Under the pieces are notes generated by a model. It was not told the origin of the DNA and did not search any database. It saw only the letters and a list, made by a program, of their open reading frames with translations. A stretch of 6,935 nucleotides of DNA from positions 1 through 6,935 of the forward strand of contig JAJRTK010000227.1 in the NCBI GenBank assembly GCA_024278345.1, in the 5' to 3' direction. Of the stretch, positions 1 through 6,904 are shown one piece after another. Numbering within the stretch: the stretch's first letter is position 1; each line of letters opens with the position of its first letter. A program made the position numbers and the translations under genes. The DNA is from a bacterium. Its GTDB lineage: Bacteria > CSSED10-310 > JAJRTK01.

Positions 1-66
1 CAGGGCGGAGTTGTCGGCAAACCCTTTGTTTTCTTCGTGTTGCGTTCCGCTCCCATCGGCATGACC

Positions 67-81
67 CACGCCTTCGGCGTG
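67..81. repeat. Small perfect hairpin CACGCC-TTC-GGCGTG
   Basis: A perfect 6-bp stem closes a 3-nt TTC loop, which is GAA on the minus strand. The hairpin at 6864-6880 has the same GAA-loop style with a different stem. This suggests the same class of dispersed small palindromes on both sides of the locus. No T-tract follows on either strand, so it does not look like a standard intrinsic terminator. Confidence 0.5.
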
Positions 82-173
82 AGTTCCCCTCCGTCCGCCG
101 CTGTTCGCCATCATCGCCGCTCTCACTCTCCACTGCCCTAAGGTCGAAGCACCACGGAAGGCCAGCCCGCCAC

Positions 174-211
174 AATTTCCGGACCACCTTCGAGTCACGC
201 GAACGTGACCC
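174..211. repeat. 38-bp direct repeat, left copy
   Basis: This segment matches 6898-6935 at 35 of 38 positions, in the same orientation. It contains a perfect 6-bp inverted repeat, GTCACG (194-199) and CGTGAC (204-209), around the loop CGAA. The right copy has loop CAAA with an unchanged stem. The two copies bracket the whole three-gene locus. They may be members of a dispersed intergenic repeat family, or traces of cassette-like insertion or recombination. The right copy ends at the window edge, so the full repeat length cannot be judged. Confidence 0.85.
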
Positions 212-302
212 GCCGGGCAGAGCGCGGCGTCGTCCGAGGCCGAGTTTTTTCCCGCCGACCCATTGTCCCGCTTTGCGTGGATACCCGCGGAGGCCATGGG
301 CT

Positions 303-331
303 TTGTCAGGGGGAGCCCCGTGGTGTAAGTT
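303..331 (+). promoter_or_regulatory. Candidate sigma70-type promoter for gene A
   Basis: TTGTCA (303-308, one mismatch to TTGACA) is separated by exactly 17 nt from TAAGTT (326-331, three matches to TATAAT). The position fits transcription starting about 25-30 nt before the ATG at 364. The -10 element is poor, and such pairings are frequent by chance, so this is only a candidate. Confidence 0.25.
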
Positions 332-363
332 GCTCCTTGGCTTGTTGCTTGAGACTTCCAGAA

Positions 364-1989
364 ATGGGGGACTGGGTGGAGATTCTTGTTGTCGATGGAA
401 CGGCGGGGTTGCGGGAGCTTGAGGGTCGGCTGAGTTGGGACCTGGGCGTGGTGTTTCTTCGCCTGGATGAAGCCACCGTGGTCCGGAATATCCAGAAGAT
501 CGAGGCGTTGTCGGAGCGGGGCCTCATGGAGGTGGTGCTCTGCCACGAACGTCCGGAGGCTGCCGACCTGGAGATCCTGCTCTGGAAAAAGGCCAAGGGT
601 AAGCTCGGACATCGGCCGCCCTTGACGCAGGATGAGCTCTTGAAGGTGGCCTGGAAAAAAGAGCTCTTTCCGCCGGGCCACCGCCGGAGGCTATTGAACG
701 GGGAATGTTTCGGCGTCCGCACTGCTCGGCTTCCCGTGGGCTGCGGAATCGAGGAGTGGTTGCGCCAGGTGGTGGGGGTGAGGGCGGCGGAGGCGTATGT
801 CGCCTGTCCGGATGACTGGCCCCACTGGGCGAAGCATGCCGCAGTCCTCAAAGCGGTTCCCTCTGCCCGGCTCGTTCTTCCCATGGGAACCTATCTCAGT
901 CGCCGGGGCCGCCGGGCCGTGAAGTGGCGGAAAAAGGTCTTCGAGAGGGGGATCTGCCCCGGCGAAGCGCCCAAAGGGCATCTTTTGCCGTTGCGGCAGG
1001 ATGGGGCACCCACGGGTCGCGGCACTCCCGTGGCCGCCGTCGATGGCCTGCTTCAGGTGCGGTTGGAGGGGGCCGAGGAGCGGTATGCCTGGATTCCTCT
1101 TCTCCATCACTGTGGCGCCGGCTTTGCGCGGCTCATGGGTTGCTTTGGAAAGGCCAGCTTGCCCGTGGAGGAGATGGAGAATGCGCTTCTGCGACCGACC
1201 CAGGTGAAGGGTTGGGAGAGTGCGCCCGCCTTGACGAGGGTTCCTTTTGGGTGCCGGCTGAAAGTCTTTGTTGACCACGGATTGGAGATCTCCGTGGAAA
1301 CCAAGCGCCTCGATTCCTGGGCCCACTCGTCGTGGTTGGGGAAGATTCCCCTGCTGGGGCGAGTACTGGGGAAGGCATTGGGGGGGAAAGGTGTTTTAGG
1401 GGCGGAGGCCCGGCGGATCCTCTCCTGCTATGTCAGGAGCCTCGAATCCCCGGGGAGCTCGAAACGGGGGGGGATGCGCTGGTTCGTCGTTCCTGGTGGG
1501 GCGCTCTATTTGGCCAGGAGGTGCGGGAATGCGCTGGGTTGGGTGCCGAGCCTGCTTTTGCCCGGCGAGGAGGTTTCACTGGTGAAGGGGGCTGCCGCGG
1601 GCCACCTGGATATGAGGCAAGGAAAGAGGATCTGGTTGGGGCAGGTGGAAGTCAACCGAGAGGATTTCCCCTTGCGCGGATGCCTGGGCCTTGTCCGGGA
1701 GCCGGAGACGCTCCAGTGGCTGTCCACGAGGTGGCCGGGGATTGGCCGGGCTGTTTCGGGGAGGGCTCCCGGTGAAAGGTTCTATGAGGACCAGGGCCGC
1801 GGAGGCGTTGGCGAGGCCCTGGCGGCGGCGAGGCGGAAGAGTTCTGCAAGCGACGGGTCCGTGAAGCTCCGGGTGATTCGGTCTCTTCATCCGCTTCTCT
1901 ACGAGTTGGGATGGCCCGGTGTGGATGGCAAGGGTGGAGAAAAAAACGGGATGCCGGAAACAAAGGCGGAGAAGAAGGAGGGAGAATGA
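364..1989 (+). CDS. Gene A: unrecognised alpha/beta protein, about 541 aa
   Basis: I do not recognise the family. I place the start at ATG 364. The frame stays open to GTG 205, but those 53 residues are Cys/Arg-rich and overlap a repeat. GTG 376, with GGGGGA just upstream, is a serious alternative. With the ATG start, residues 6-80 alternate predicted strands and helices (EILVVDG, GVVFLRL, EVVLCHE) in a Rossmann-like pattern. A second such stretch lies near 115-175 (EAYVACPDDW, ARLVLPMG). The C-terminal half has VFVDHGLEISVE (301-312), FVVPGGA (374-380) and EEVSLVKGAAAG (402-413). Their order and spacing faintly recall the phosphate-2, adenosine and GAA segments of actin/Hsp70 ATPases, but key glycines are missing and no convincing phosphate-1 loop is seen. 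The tail from about residue 475 is basic and low-complexity. I see no signal peptide or membrane segment. The stop overlaps the next start (ATGA), so it is almost certainly co-translated with the sigma-like gene and could be a partner, regulator or effector of it. Confidence 0.75.
   Translation: MGDWVEILVVDGTAGLRELEGRLSWDLGVVFLRLDEATVVRNIQKIEALSERGLMEVVLCHERPEAADLEILLWKKAKGKLGHRPPLTQDELLKVAWKKELFPPGHRRRLLNGECFGVRTARLPVGCGIEEWLRQVVGVRAAEAYVACPDDWPHWAKHAAVLKAVPSARLVLPMGTYLSRRGRRAVKWRKKVFERGICPGEAPKGHLLPLRQDGAPTGRGTPVAAVDGLLQVRLEGAEERYAWIPLLHHCGAGFARLMGCFGKASLPVEEMENALLRPTQVKGWESAPALTRVPFGCRLKVFVDHGLEISVETKRLDSWAHSSWLGKIPLLGRVLGKALGGKGVLGAEARRILSCYVRSLESPGSSKRGGMRWFVVPGGALYLARRCGNALGWVPSLLLPGEEVSLVKGAAAGHLDMRQGKRIWLGQVEVNREDFPLRGCLGLVREPETLQWLSTRWPGIGRAVSGRAPGERFYEDQGRGGVGEALAAARRKSSASDGSVKLRVIRSLHPLLYELGWPGVDGKGGEKNGMPETKAEKKEGE
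1975..1981 (+). promoter_or_regulatory. Strong Shine-Dalgarno for gene B
   Basis: AAGGAGG lies 4 nt before ATG 1986, inside the last codons of gene A. It decides the start of gene B, because the frame is open further upstream to ATG 1911 without a comparable site. It also supports coupled translation of A and B. Confidence 0.8.
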
Positions 1990-3149
1990 GCCTGGATCGG
2001 GCAGTGGAGCGTTATCTTTTGGCTCTGGCGAAAGAGAAGGGTTGGGACGGTTCTCGGCGGGAGGCCGGGAGGCTTGTCTGCTCCCGCCGCCGTGCGGAGG
2101 CGGATTTGCTTCGATTGATTCAGCAAAGTTGCCACTCCTTGTGGAAGCTGTCCTACCACCGGGAGATCGGCCAGCGGGGCTACGATTCTCGTGATGCCGC
2201 CAGCAAGGCCATGGAGGAGTTTTTGCTGGAAATTGACAGGAATGGCGGGCTTCGAGAGGATGCCGGGCATGCGGCGCGGTGGCTCAAGGTGGTCTGCAAG
2301 CACCGGGTGATCGATCTGTTTGGCCGAGGCCGCCAGAGGGAGGAATTGCGGGACTGCGACTATTGGGCGGAGCTGGGAGATCCCGACCATGGGATGGAGG
2401 CGGGCGCCGCGCTGACCTGGAAGGAAATACTGGAGGCGTTACAGGAGGACCACCAGACCTTGCGTCTCAAGTACGCCAAGTCTTCACGGAAGTTGCGGGC
2501 CTTGGAATGGGATTGTCGAGCCTTCTTAAAGCTGCGCCTGGAAAGGGAGTCGGCGGCAGAGATCGTGGGTCAAGCCATGGAGCCCAGTCCTTATGTTGCC
2601 CAGGGGGAAGGTCCTTCGTCCATGAGGAAAGCGGAGGCCCGGGTTTGCCGAGGTGCTTGCCGGTATGCGCGGGAGCTTCGGTCGTTGGTGGCGGCGGGAG
2701 AATCGGCCTTGTTGCGAAGGATTCCGGCTCTTGGGTTGAGGGAGCGGGGAGCTCGACAGCCCGAAGAGTTTTCCCGGAGCGATCACCGGGCCATTCAGGT
2801 TCAGCTTCGGGGCCTGGAAAAGATTTTGGTTGAGGAAACGAGGGTGGCGGAGATCCGGCACAGGCTCTGGGCGCTGGAACAGAGGTGCATCTTGGGATTG
2901 AAGCCGAGGGAAATCGTGCGGAAGGCGCCGGAGGGGTCGCCTTATCATGTTCCCCCTGGCGGCGGGAGTGGAGTTGCGAAAAGGAAGAGTGCGTTGGTAG
3001 GCAGGCACGTGAGGCGTTTGCTGGAGAGACTTCAGGTTTTGTTGAGAGAGTGGCCGGAGGGTTTTCCCGGCGAGCTCCGTGTTTTGCTGGGGAAGCTGGT
3101 GGCCGCCGGTTGCCGGGGCTCATCGGGAGATCTGGGAGTTCCGGGTTAG
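1986..3149 (+). CDS. Gene B: ECF-like sigma factor with duplicated region 4-like segment
   Basis: The protein has 387 residues, about twice a normal ECF sigma factor, and is predicted to be cytoplasmic. Residues 38-118 match sigma70 region 2: an early EADLLRLI helix, DSRDAASKAMEEFLLEI (67-83, the usual DAxxexFL stretch), then AARWLKVVCKHRVIDLFGRG (96-115), the typical region 2.3-2.4 RxWLxxvaxxrxiDxxRR pattern. Residues 176-235 fit region 4 (CRAFLKLRLERESAAEIV plus a basic tail). Residues 293-352 repeat this layout. At a constant offset of 117 residues, EIV (192/309), A197/314, SPY (201/318), S211/328, K215/332, R226/343 and E230/347 coincide. The expected role is recruiting RNA polymerase to specific promoters, or acting as a sigma-like DNA-binding regulator. 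The ATGA overlap with gene A and the CARF gene downstream suggest its activity is tied to a signal sensed by the locus. No anti-sigma gene is recognisable. The region-2 assignment is firm. Region-4A is good. The second copy is inferred from the internal alignment. Confidence 0.85.
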   Translation: MSLDRAVERYLLALAKEKGWDGSRREAGRLVCSRRRAEADLLRLIQQSCHSLWKLSYHREIGQRGYDSRDAASKAMEEFLLEIDRNGGLREDAGHAARWLKVVCKHRVIDLFGRGRQREELRDCDYWAELGDPDHGMEAGAALTWKEILEALQEDHQTLRLKYAKSSRKLRALEWDCRAFLKLRLERESAAEIVGQAMEPSPYVAQGEGPSSMRKAEARVCRGACRYARELRSLVAAGESALLRRIPALGLRERGARQPEEFSRSDHRAIQVQLRGLEKILVEETRVAEIRHRLWALEQRCILGLKPREIVRKAPEGSPYHVPPGGGSGVAKRKSALVGRHVRRLLERLQVLLREWPEGFPGELRVLLGKLVAAGCRGSSGDLGVPG

Positions 3150-3263
3150 ATCGACATTTTGGGAAACGGATCTTTTGAGAAGGCCTCCTTTGGCATCGAA
3201 CGATGATTCCGAAAGCTCTTTTCTTCGCGGAAGAGCCTGCTTTCGCATACCGGATTCCAGCGG
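3150..3263 (+). promoter_or_regulatory. Regulatory gap before gene C, with hairpin
   Basis: This is the only sizeable gap between the genes (114 bp). It contains GCTCTT (3215-3220) and AAGAGC (3231-3236), extendable by two G-U pairs to an 8-bp stem closed by CUUCGC. The hairpin has no downstream T-tract, so it looks more like an RNA-processing or attenuation element than a terminator. GGGAAAC at 3161-3167 resembles the GGAAC-type -35 element of many ECF promoters, but I cannot identify a matching -10. Gene C may be transcribed both by read-through and from its own promoter, possibly one used by the gene B sigma factor. That last idea is speculation. Confidence 0.35.
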
Positions 3264-6200
3264 GTGGAAAAAGTGACAAGGAACAGCATCGATTGGAAAG
3301 ATGAAGAGGCCCGGGTGGACCTATGGGAGTGTTTGGACGATCTGGAGACCGGGGATGCCGAGCCTGCTCAGCGGGTACCGGCCTCTATTCGACCTGCCCT
3401 TGAGCTCCTTGGCGGCCTGGCCCTGGGAGCCGCTAGCGAGTCCGAAGCTCCCGGAGCCTTCGAGTTGGCCGAGCTGTTGGCGACGGCCATCAGGATTGCC
3501 TCGCTTTCCGGAGTTGATATCCATGGGGAGGAGGTTCTCCTTGCGCTGGAGCCGGCTTACCCTCTCTTCGATGCCTGTGCCCGGGAGCTGGCCGTGGAGA
3601 TCCGGAGCGATCTGGCGGGTTTCCGCCATGCCGCCGTGGGATTGATACAAGATTGCTACGCCCTGGAGTCCCTGGAACCTCTCCCGCTGGATTCTCTCCA
3701 GGTGGCCCGCGATTATTTGAAGGAATTGGCGCTCCTGGATGGCGTGATGCCCTGGTTGGAATCGGCGGCGGCCAGGCTTCGACGGCAGTGGCTCCAGGTC
3801 CTGGTGGAATCTCTTCGCCAGGCTTGGAAGGAAGCAGGTGAAGCGCTGGCGCCACGGGAGATTGCGGAGCACCTTTGGCCACTGGCCGACGAGGCGCGTG
3901 CTTTGGGGCTGAGCTGGATCCTCGCCCTGTGGGAATTGCTCCACGCGCACCGGGTAGAACTCAAGGATGCCGTCAGAAAGGGCCTTCTCCAAGATGCCGG
4001 GCCGGAAGCCCCGAGCTCGACGCAACCCCCCGCTGGGGACAGCCTTCTCCAAGATGCCGGGCCGGAAGCCCCGAGCCCGACGCAACCCCCCGCTGGGGAC
4101 AGCCTTCTCCAAGATGCCGGGCCGGAAGCCCCGAGCTCGACGCAACCCCCCGCTGAGGACAGCCTTCTCCCGGAGGCCGGGCCGGAAGCCCATGGGGCCT
4201 CGGGGAGGCCGGTGGGCGGTCTGGAGGTTTTGCGGCTGCCCGTTGCCGTGCCCCGGATTGCCGGCGGTTTCCCCCCGAACCGCCCGCCGGAGGTCTCCAT
4301 CCCACCCCGGAAACTGGCGCCGGCGAGCATGCGCCTGGCGGCGGAAGGGATGCTGCCCGAGAAAGACTTCGAGCTGATCCGCCGCGCAGCCCGGGGCCAG
4401 CCCGGGTTCTGGGCCGTGGCCCATCGCCAGGCCCTCTACCGGGATGGCTTCACCACGCCGGTCTATCTTGTGCCGGGAGTGGAGGGGGAGTGGACGGCGC
4501 CGCCCTCCTTCCAGGACGCGGAAGAGGAGCTTCGCAGCGTCCGGATCTTGCCGGAGGCCAAGGCCCTGGCGCTGCCCCAAGGCAGTGATGTGGCCCGGCC
4601 CGGGGATGGCGACGCCGAAAGAGGGGAGAGCCCCGATGACCGGGAGGCGCGGGACGATCCTGGCGAGGCCCTGCCGGACTCTCTGGACAAGGGGCTGGCC
4701 CGGTGCGACCAGGGGATCGAGATCCTGGAGGATGGCACTCCCTTGGAGGCCATTGCCCTGGTTTCCAAAAACTTGCCATTGGCCAGGGCTCGTCTTCGGG
4801 CATTCGGCGATGAGAAGGGTCTCTGGTGCGAGATGAAGCCGTTGGACGGCTCCGCAACGGAGCGCTGCCGCGAACAGGGCCTCCTGGGAGAAGCCAGTGG
4901 AGACCGAGCCCAACTCGCCCTGCTTCGCCTTACGGAGAACGGAGGAGCCGGAGAAAAGACCCGTTTCCGGCCAGGTCCCCTTCGGCCGGCTCTCGGTGAG
5001 CTGGATCGAGCCTACTCGCCCAGGGCTTACGTCGTTACCGTGGGGGAGAGCTTGCTGCGGGGAGTGCTGGGATGGGGGTTCGGCGGAGACTGCGCGGAGC
5101 GTCTGAACCGGGCCGCCCGGGAGGCGGGAATCCAGACCTATGGTGAGCTCAAGACCCTGCTGCTGGGAACCAAAATCCAGAAGGAGGGGGACCTCTTTCC
5201 CGAGCTTCCCCGAAGCTGGACCGACCCCTACAACTGGCCGGCGCCTTGGATCGCTTCTTTGCCGGTCATCGGCGGCCAGGACGGCACAACCACCCTTGGG
5301 GAGCGGTGGAGCCAGCTCATCCAGCGCGGGAGCTTCGGAGATCCTTCCCTCTTTCCCGAGCTGGGCGCCGAGATTGATACCCTGGCGGCCCTGGGTCAGG
5401 GCGCTGACCCTCGGCTCCGGCCCAAGGGCGGCGATCTCTTTGTGTTGATCCCCACGGATACCGCTACGGCCATCCTGTCGGCATTGCTCATTGGCCGCTG
5501 GCTGACAAGAGACTTGGCGGGGGTAAGGCTCCGCATCCAGGTGGCGGGAGTCCTGCGGCAAAAAGAAGAGCTTCGCAGCCCGGAAAACGGCTTCAATAGA
5601 CCCCATGGAGAGGAGCCAGAACCCCTGGAAATGATGACGAAGCTGACGGAGGATCTGCTGGAGCGGCTCTTGCGCCACGAAGCCGCTGATCCGGTCCTCG
5701 TCATTCCAGGCGGCTTGAAGACACAGACGATTCCTCTGGTGGCGGTGGGGTTTGAGCGGTGCGTGCCCTGTGTCTACAAGCCCAGGTTAGGCGAGGTCCC
5801 GCTGGTTCTGCGCTGGGATCTCGTGGGGCGCCAGCTCCAGGAACGGATTGAGGGGGAGAATTGGCGTTATCTTCCGGTTCCGGCTTCCGCGCCTCAGGCT
5901 GCCGGATCCGAGTATACCGAAACCAGCGGCGGGTCCGAGCCCGTAGCATCCACCCTTCCGGTGGCTCTTTTGGTGAGTGTCGGCACCAGCCTGCTGTTCA
6001 ACTACAAGAAAGACGTTGCCCGGCGGACGGGTCAACGGCTGCAAGAGATCCCCACGCCTACGGGAGCGAAGCTGGCACATTGGGCGCTCCACGGAGCTCA
6101 GAGCTCTCCGGATGATTCTCCATCTCTTTCACCCGGGATCTGGGAGCTTTCCGCCGAGCTCACGACCCTTGAGGCATGGCTTCGAGAACGAGATTATCCC

Positions 6201-6704
6201 GGACTCCGGGATTGCCGGCTTTCCCCCGAGCCCGGCGCGGCGGACGGAAAGCGAGCTTATCCCGAGCTTCTTCTCCTGGGCACGGACTCCCACGAGGGGC
6301 GCCTTTGCCTCCACGTCTTGGAGATGCTCCTGGAAGATTGTTGCGGTCTGACACTCCACCATCATTCCACACGATTTCCCGAGCTTTCGCTGGAAAAGCC
6401 TGGCTTCTCTTCGCGGGATGGCCAGCTATTCAAGGAGGTCCTGGTTCCGGCAAGTCGCTTCGTCCGGGAGCTCCGTCGAGACGGGCGCCGTGTTGAGATT
6501 CTCGTCAGTGGAGGTCAGGTTCTCACCGCGGCACTGCTCCAGTTCGTGGGCCGGGTCACCTCCTGCGATGTCCATTTGCTGTCAAATCTTTCCCAAGATG
6601 GGAAACAGGTGAGTCCCCTCCTTCGTTTCCCCCAAAAAGGACCTTCACGGCCGCCCGGGGCGGAACCTGCTTCGCCAGCGGAACCCAACGAAAACGGCAC
6701 GTAG
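3264..6704 (+). CDS. Gene C: large protein with two tandem C-terminal CARF-like domains
   Basis: The protein has 1146 residues from GTG 3264. GTG 3273, preceded by GGTGGA, gives a product three residues shorter and has the better ribosome site. Residues 1-240 are mostly helical. Residues 241-309 are a Pro/Ala-rich linker of 20-residue repeats. Residues 320-570 are not recognised and include an acidic stretch near 445-475. Two CARF-like units follow, with four motifs in the same order. Unit 1 (about 588-850): VVTVGESLL (590-598), AEIDTLAAL (702-710), LFVLIPTDTA (725-734), VLVIPGGLKT (811-820). Unit 2 (about 898-1124): LLVSVGTSLLFN (902-913), SAELTTLEAWL (963-973), LLLLGTDSHEG (1002-1012), EILVSGGQVLT (1078-1088). 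These correspond to the VGTSLL, AEI/L-xSL, SDTpEG and GGFK-type motifs of the Cas_APE2256 (TIGR02619/PF09651) CARF family, whose known members bind cyclic oligoadenylates. Two CARFs in one chain occur in the nuclease Can1, but I see no PD-(D/E)XK, HEPN or protease signature here. No signal peptide or membrane helix is visible. The effector function, presumably in the first 570 residues, is unknown. Confidence 0.88.
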   Translation: MEKVTRNSIDWKDEEARVDLWECLDDLETGDAEPAQRVPASIRPALELLGGLALGAASESEAPGAFELAELLATAIRIASLSGVDIHGEEVLLALEPAYPLFDACARELAVEIRSDLAGFRHAAVGLIQDCYALESLEPLPLDSLQVARDYLKELALLDGVMPWLESAAARLRRQWLQVLVESLRQAWKEAGEALAPREIAEHLWPLADEARALGLSWILALWELLHAHRVELKDAVRKGLLQDAGPEAPSSTQPPAGDSLLQDAGPEAPSPTQPPAGDSLLQDAGPEAPSSTQPPAEDSLLPEAGPEAHGASGRPVGGLEVLRLPVAVPRIAGGFPPNRPPEVSIPPRKLAPASMRLAAEGMLPEKDFELIRRAARGQPGFWAVAHRQALYRDGFTTPVYLVPGVEGEWTAPPSFQDAEEELRSVRILPEAKALALPQGSDVARPGDGDAERGESPDDREARDDPGEALPDSLDKGLARCDQGIEILEDGTPLEAIALVSKNLPLARARLRAFGDEKGLWCEMKPLDGSATERCREQGLLGEASGDRAQLALLRLTENGGAGEKTRFRPGPLRPALGELDRAYSPRAYVVTVGESLLRGVLGWGFGGDCAERLNRAAREAGIQTYGELKTLLLGTKIQKEGDLFPELPRSWTDPYNWPAPWIASLPVIGGQDGTTTLGERWSQLIQRGSFGDPSLFPELGAEIDTLAALGQGADPRLRPKGGDLFVLIPTDTATAILSALLIGRWLTRDLAGVRLRIQVAGVLRQKEELRSPENGFNRPHGEEPEPLEMMTKLTEDLLERLLRHEAADPVLVIPGGLKTQTIPLVAVGFERCVPCVYKPRLGEVPLVLRWDLVGRQLQERIEGENWRYLPVPASAPQAAGSEYTETSGGSEPVASTLPVALLVSVGTSLLFNYKKDVARRTGQRLQEIPTPTGAKLAHWALHGAQSSPDDSPSLSPGIWELSAELTTLEAWLRERDYPGLRDCRLSPEPGAADGKRAYPELLLLGTDSHEGRLCLHVLEMLLEDCCGLTLHHHSTRFPELSLEKPGFSSRDGQLFKEVLVPASRFVRELRRDGRRVEILVSGGQVLTAALLQFVGRVTSCDVHLLSNLSQDGKQVSPLLRFPQKGPSRPPGAEPASPAEPNENGT
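3983..4191 (+). repeat. 60-bp in-frame tandem repeat, about 3.5 copies
   Basis: The unit begins CCTTCTCCAAGATGCC and recurs every 60 bp at 3983, 4043, 4103 and 4163. The first three copies are nearly identical: one T/C change in GAGCTCGA, and GGGG to GAGG in copy three. The fourth is diverged and partial. It encodes 20-residue units of the form LLQDAGPEAPSSTQPPAGDS, a flexible acidic Pro/Ala linker between the helical N-terminus and the rest of gene C. The near-identity at DNA level suggests recent expansion, so copy number may vary between strains. Confidence 0.95.
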
Positions 6705-6782
6705 CCATTCATCACGCCGGTCACTGGATTGGGGCATCCACGCAAGGCGGGACAGAACAGGGAAAAAAAGGAAAATGTGGTG
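6705..6782. other. Spacer after gene C
   Basis: I see no gene in this stretch and no hairpin plus T-tract immediately after the stop codon. It ends in an A-rich segment (6762-6775) leading into AAAATGTGG (6772-6780). That 9-mer recurs at 6828-6836, so it flanks the CCGAGC repeat pair. Confidence 0.5.
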
Positions 6783-6814
6783 CCGAGCGAAGCGAGACGC
6801 CGAGCATAAGCGAG
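6783..6814. repeat. Two near-identical CCGAGC..AAGCGAG units
   Basis: CCGAGCGAAGCGAG (6783-6796) and CCGAGCATAAGCGAG (6800-6814) are direct near-copies separated by ACG. They differ only in the two or three central bases. They resemble short-period elements common in intergenic repeat families of GC-rich bacteria. No coding role is visible. Confidence 0.6.
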
Positions 6815-6815
6815 G

Positions 6816-6904
6816 CCCACCGTACAAAAAATGTGGGTCCAGGGAGCGTGCTCCCTGGTGGGTGCAGGGCGAAGCCCTGCCAGGGGACGGGGGATGGAAT
6901 CCCC
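6816..6904. repeat. Run of four consecutive stem-loops
   Basis: Stem 1: CCCAC (6816-6820) with GTGGG (6833-6837), around an A-rich loop. Stem 2: CCAGGGAGC (6839-6847) with GCTCCCTGG (6850-6858), a perfect 9-bp stem. Stem 3: GCAGGGC (6864-6870) with GCCCTGC (6874-6880), GAA loop. Stem 4: GGGGAT (6890-6895) with ATCCCC (6899-6904). A fifth stem follows in the 38-bp repeat. On the minus strand, stem 2 is followed seven bases later by TTTTTT, so it could weakly terminate leftward transcription. The array may end or stabilise the gene C transcript, or be part of a dispersed repeat. Confidence 0.75.

Larger units (their letters stand above)
1..363. other. Left non-coding flank
   Basis: I find no convincing gene here. 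Both strands have stretches without stops, but their translations are low-complexity, rich in Arg/Pro/His and lack a good start. The stretch holds a small perfect hairpin (67-81), the left copy of a 38-bp direct repeat (174-211) and a candidate promoter (303-331) for the first gene. Gene A's reading frame can be extended upstream to a GTG at 205. That codon lies inside the right arm of the repeat's hairpin, and the extra residues look like translated non-coding DNA, so I treat the extension as non-coding. Confidence 0.6.

Noticed and set aside
1-62. Short minus-strand frame starting at 62 (MPMGAERNTKKTKGLPTTPP) and running off the left edge
   Set aside because: Only 20 codons are visible and there is no good ribosome site. 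It could be the start of a gene outside the window but cannot be supported.
1-141. Plus-strand open frame from the left edge to TAA at 139-141, possibly a gene's 3' end
   Set aside because: The 46 residues are low-complexity (Ser/Pro/His/Arg-rich at the end) and span the hairpin at 67-81. There is no evidence of coding.
296-328. Tiny leader-like frame (10 codons, MGFVRGSPVV) preceded by GGAGG
   Set aside because: The spacing to the ATG is only two bases, and the peptide has no regulatory-codon pattern. A chance occurrence is likely.
205-363. N-terminal extension of gene A to GTG 205
   Set aside because: The GTG lies in the hairpin of the 38-bp repeat, has no ribosome-binding site, and would add 53 residues of Arg/Cys-rich, non-protein-like sequence.
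3983-4191. CRISPR-like array because of the regular 60-bp period
   Set aside because: Copies are contiguous without unique spacers and stay in frame, encoding a 20-residue repeat. This is a coding tandem repeat.
3321-5678. Very long open frame on the minus strand (785 codons) inside gene C
   Set aside because: It is antisense to a frame with clear CARF motifs. Its translation is rich in Gln/Arg/Pro/Gly without recognisable domains, as expected for a shadow frame in GC-rich coding DNA.
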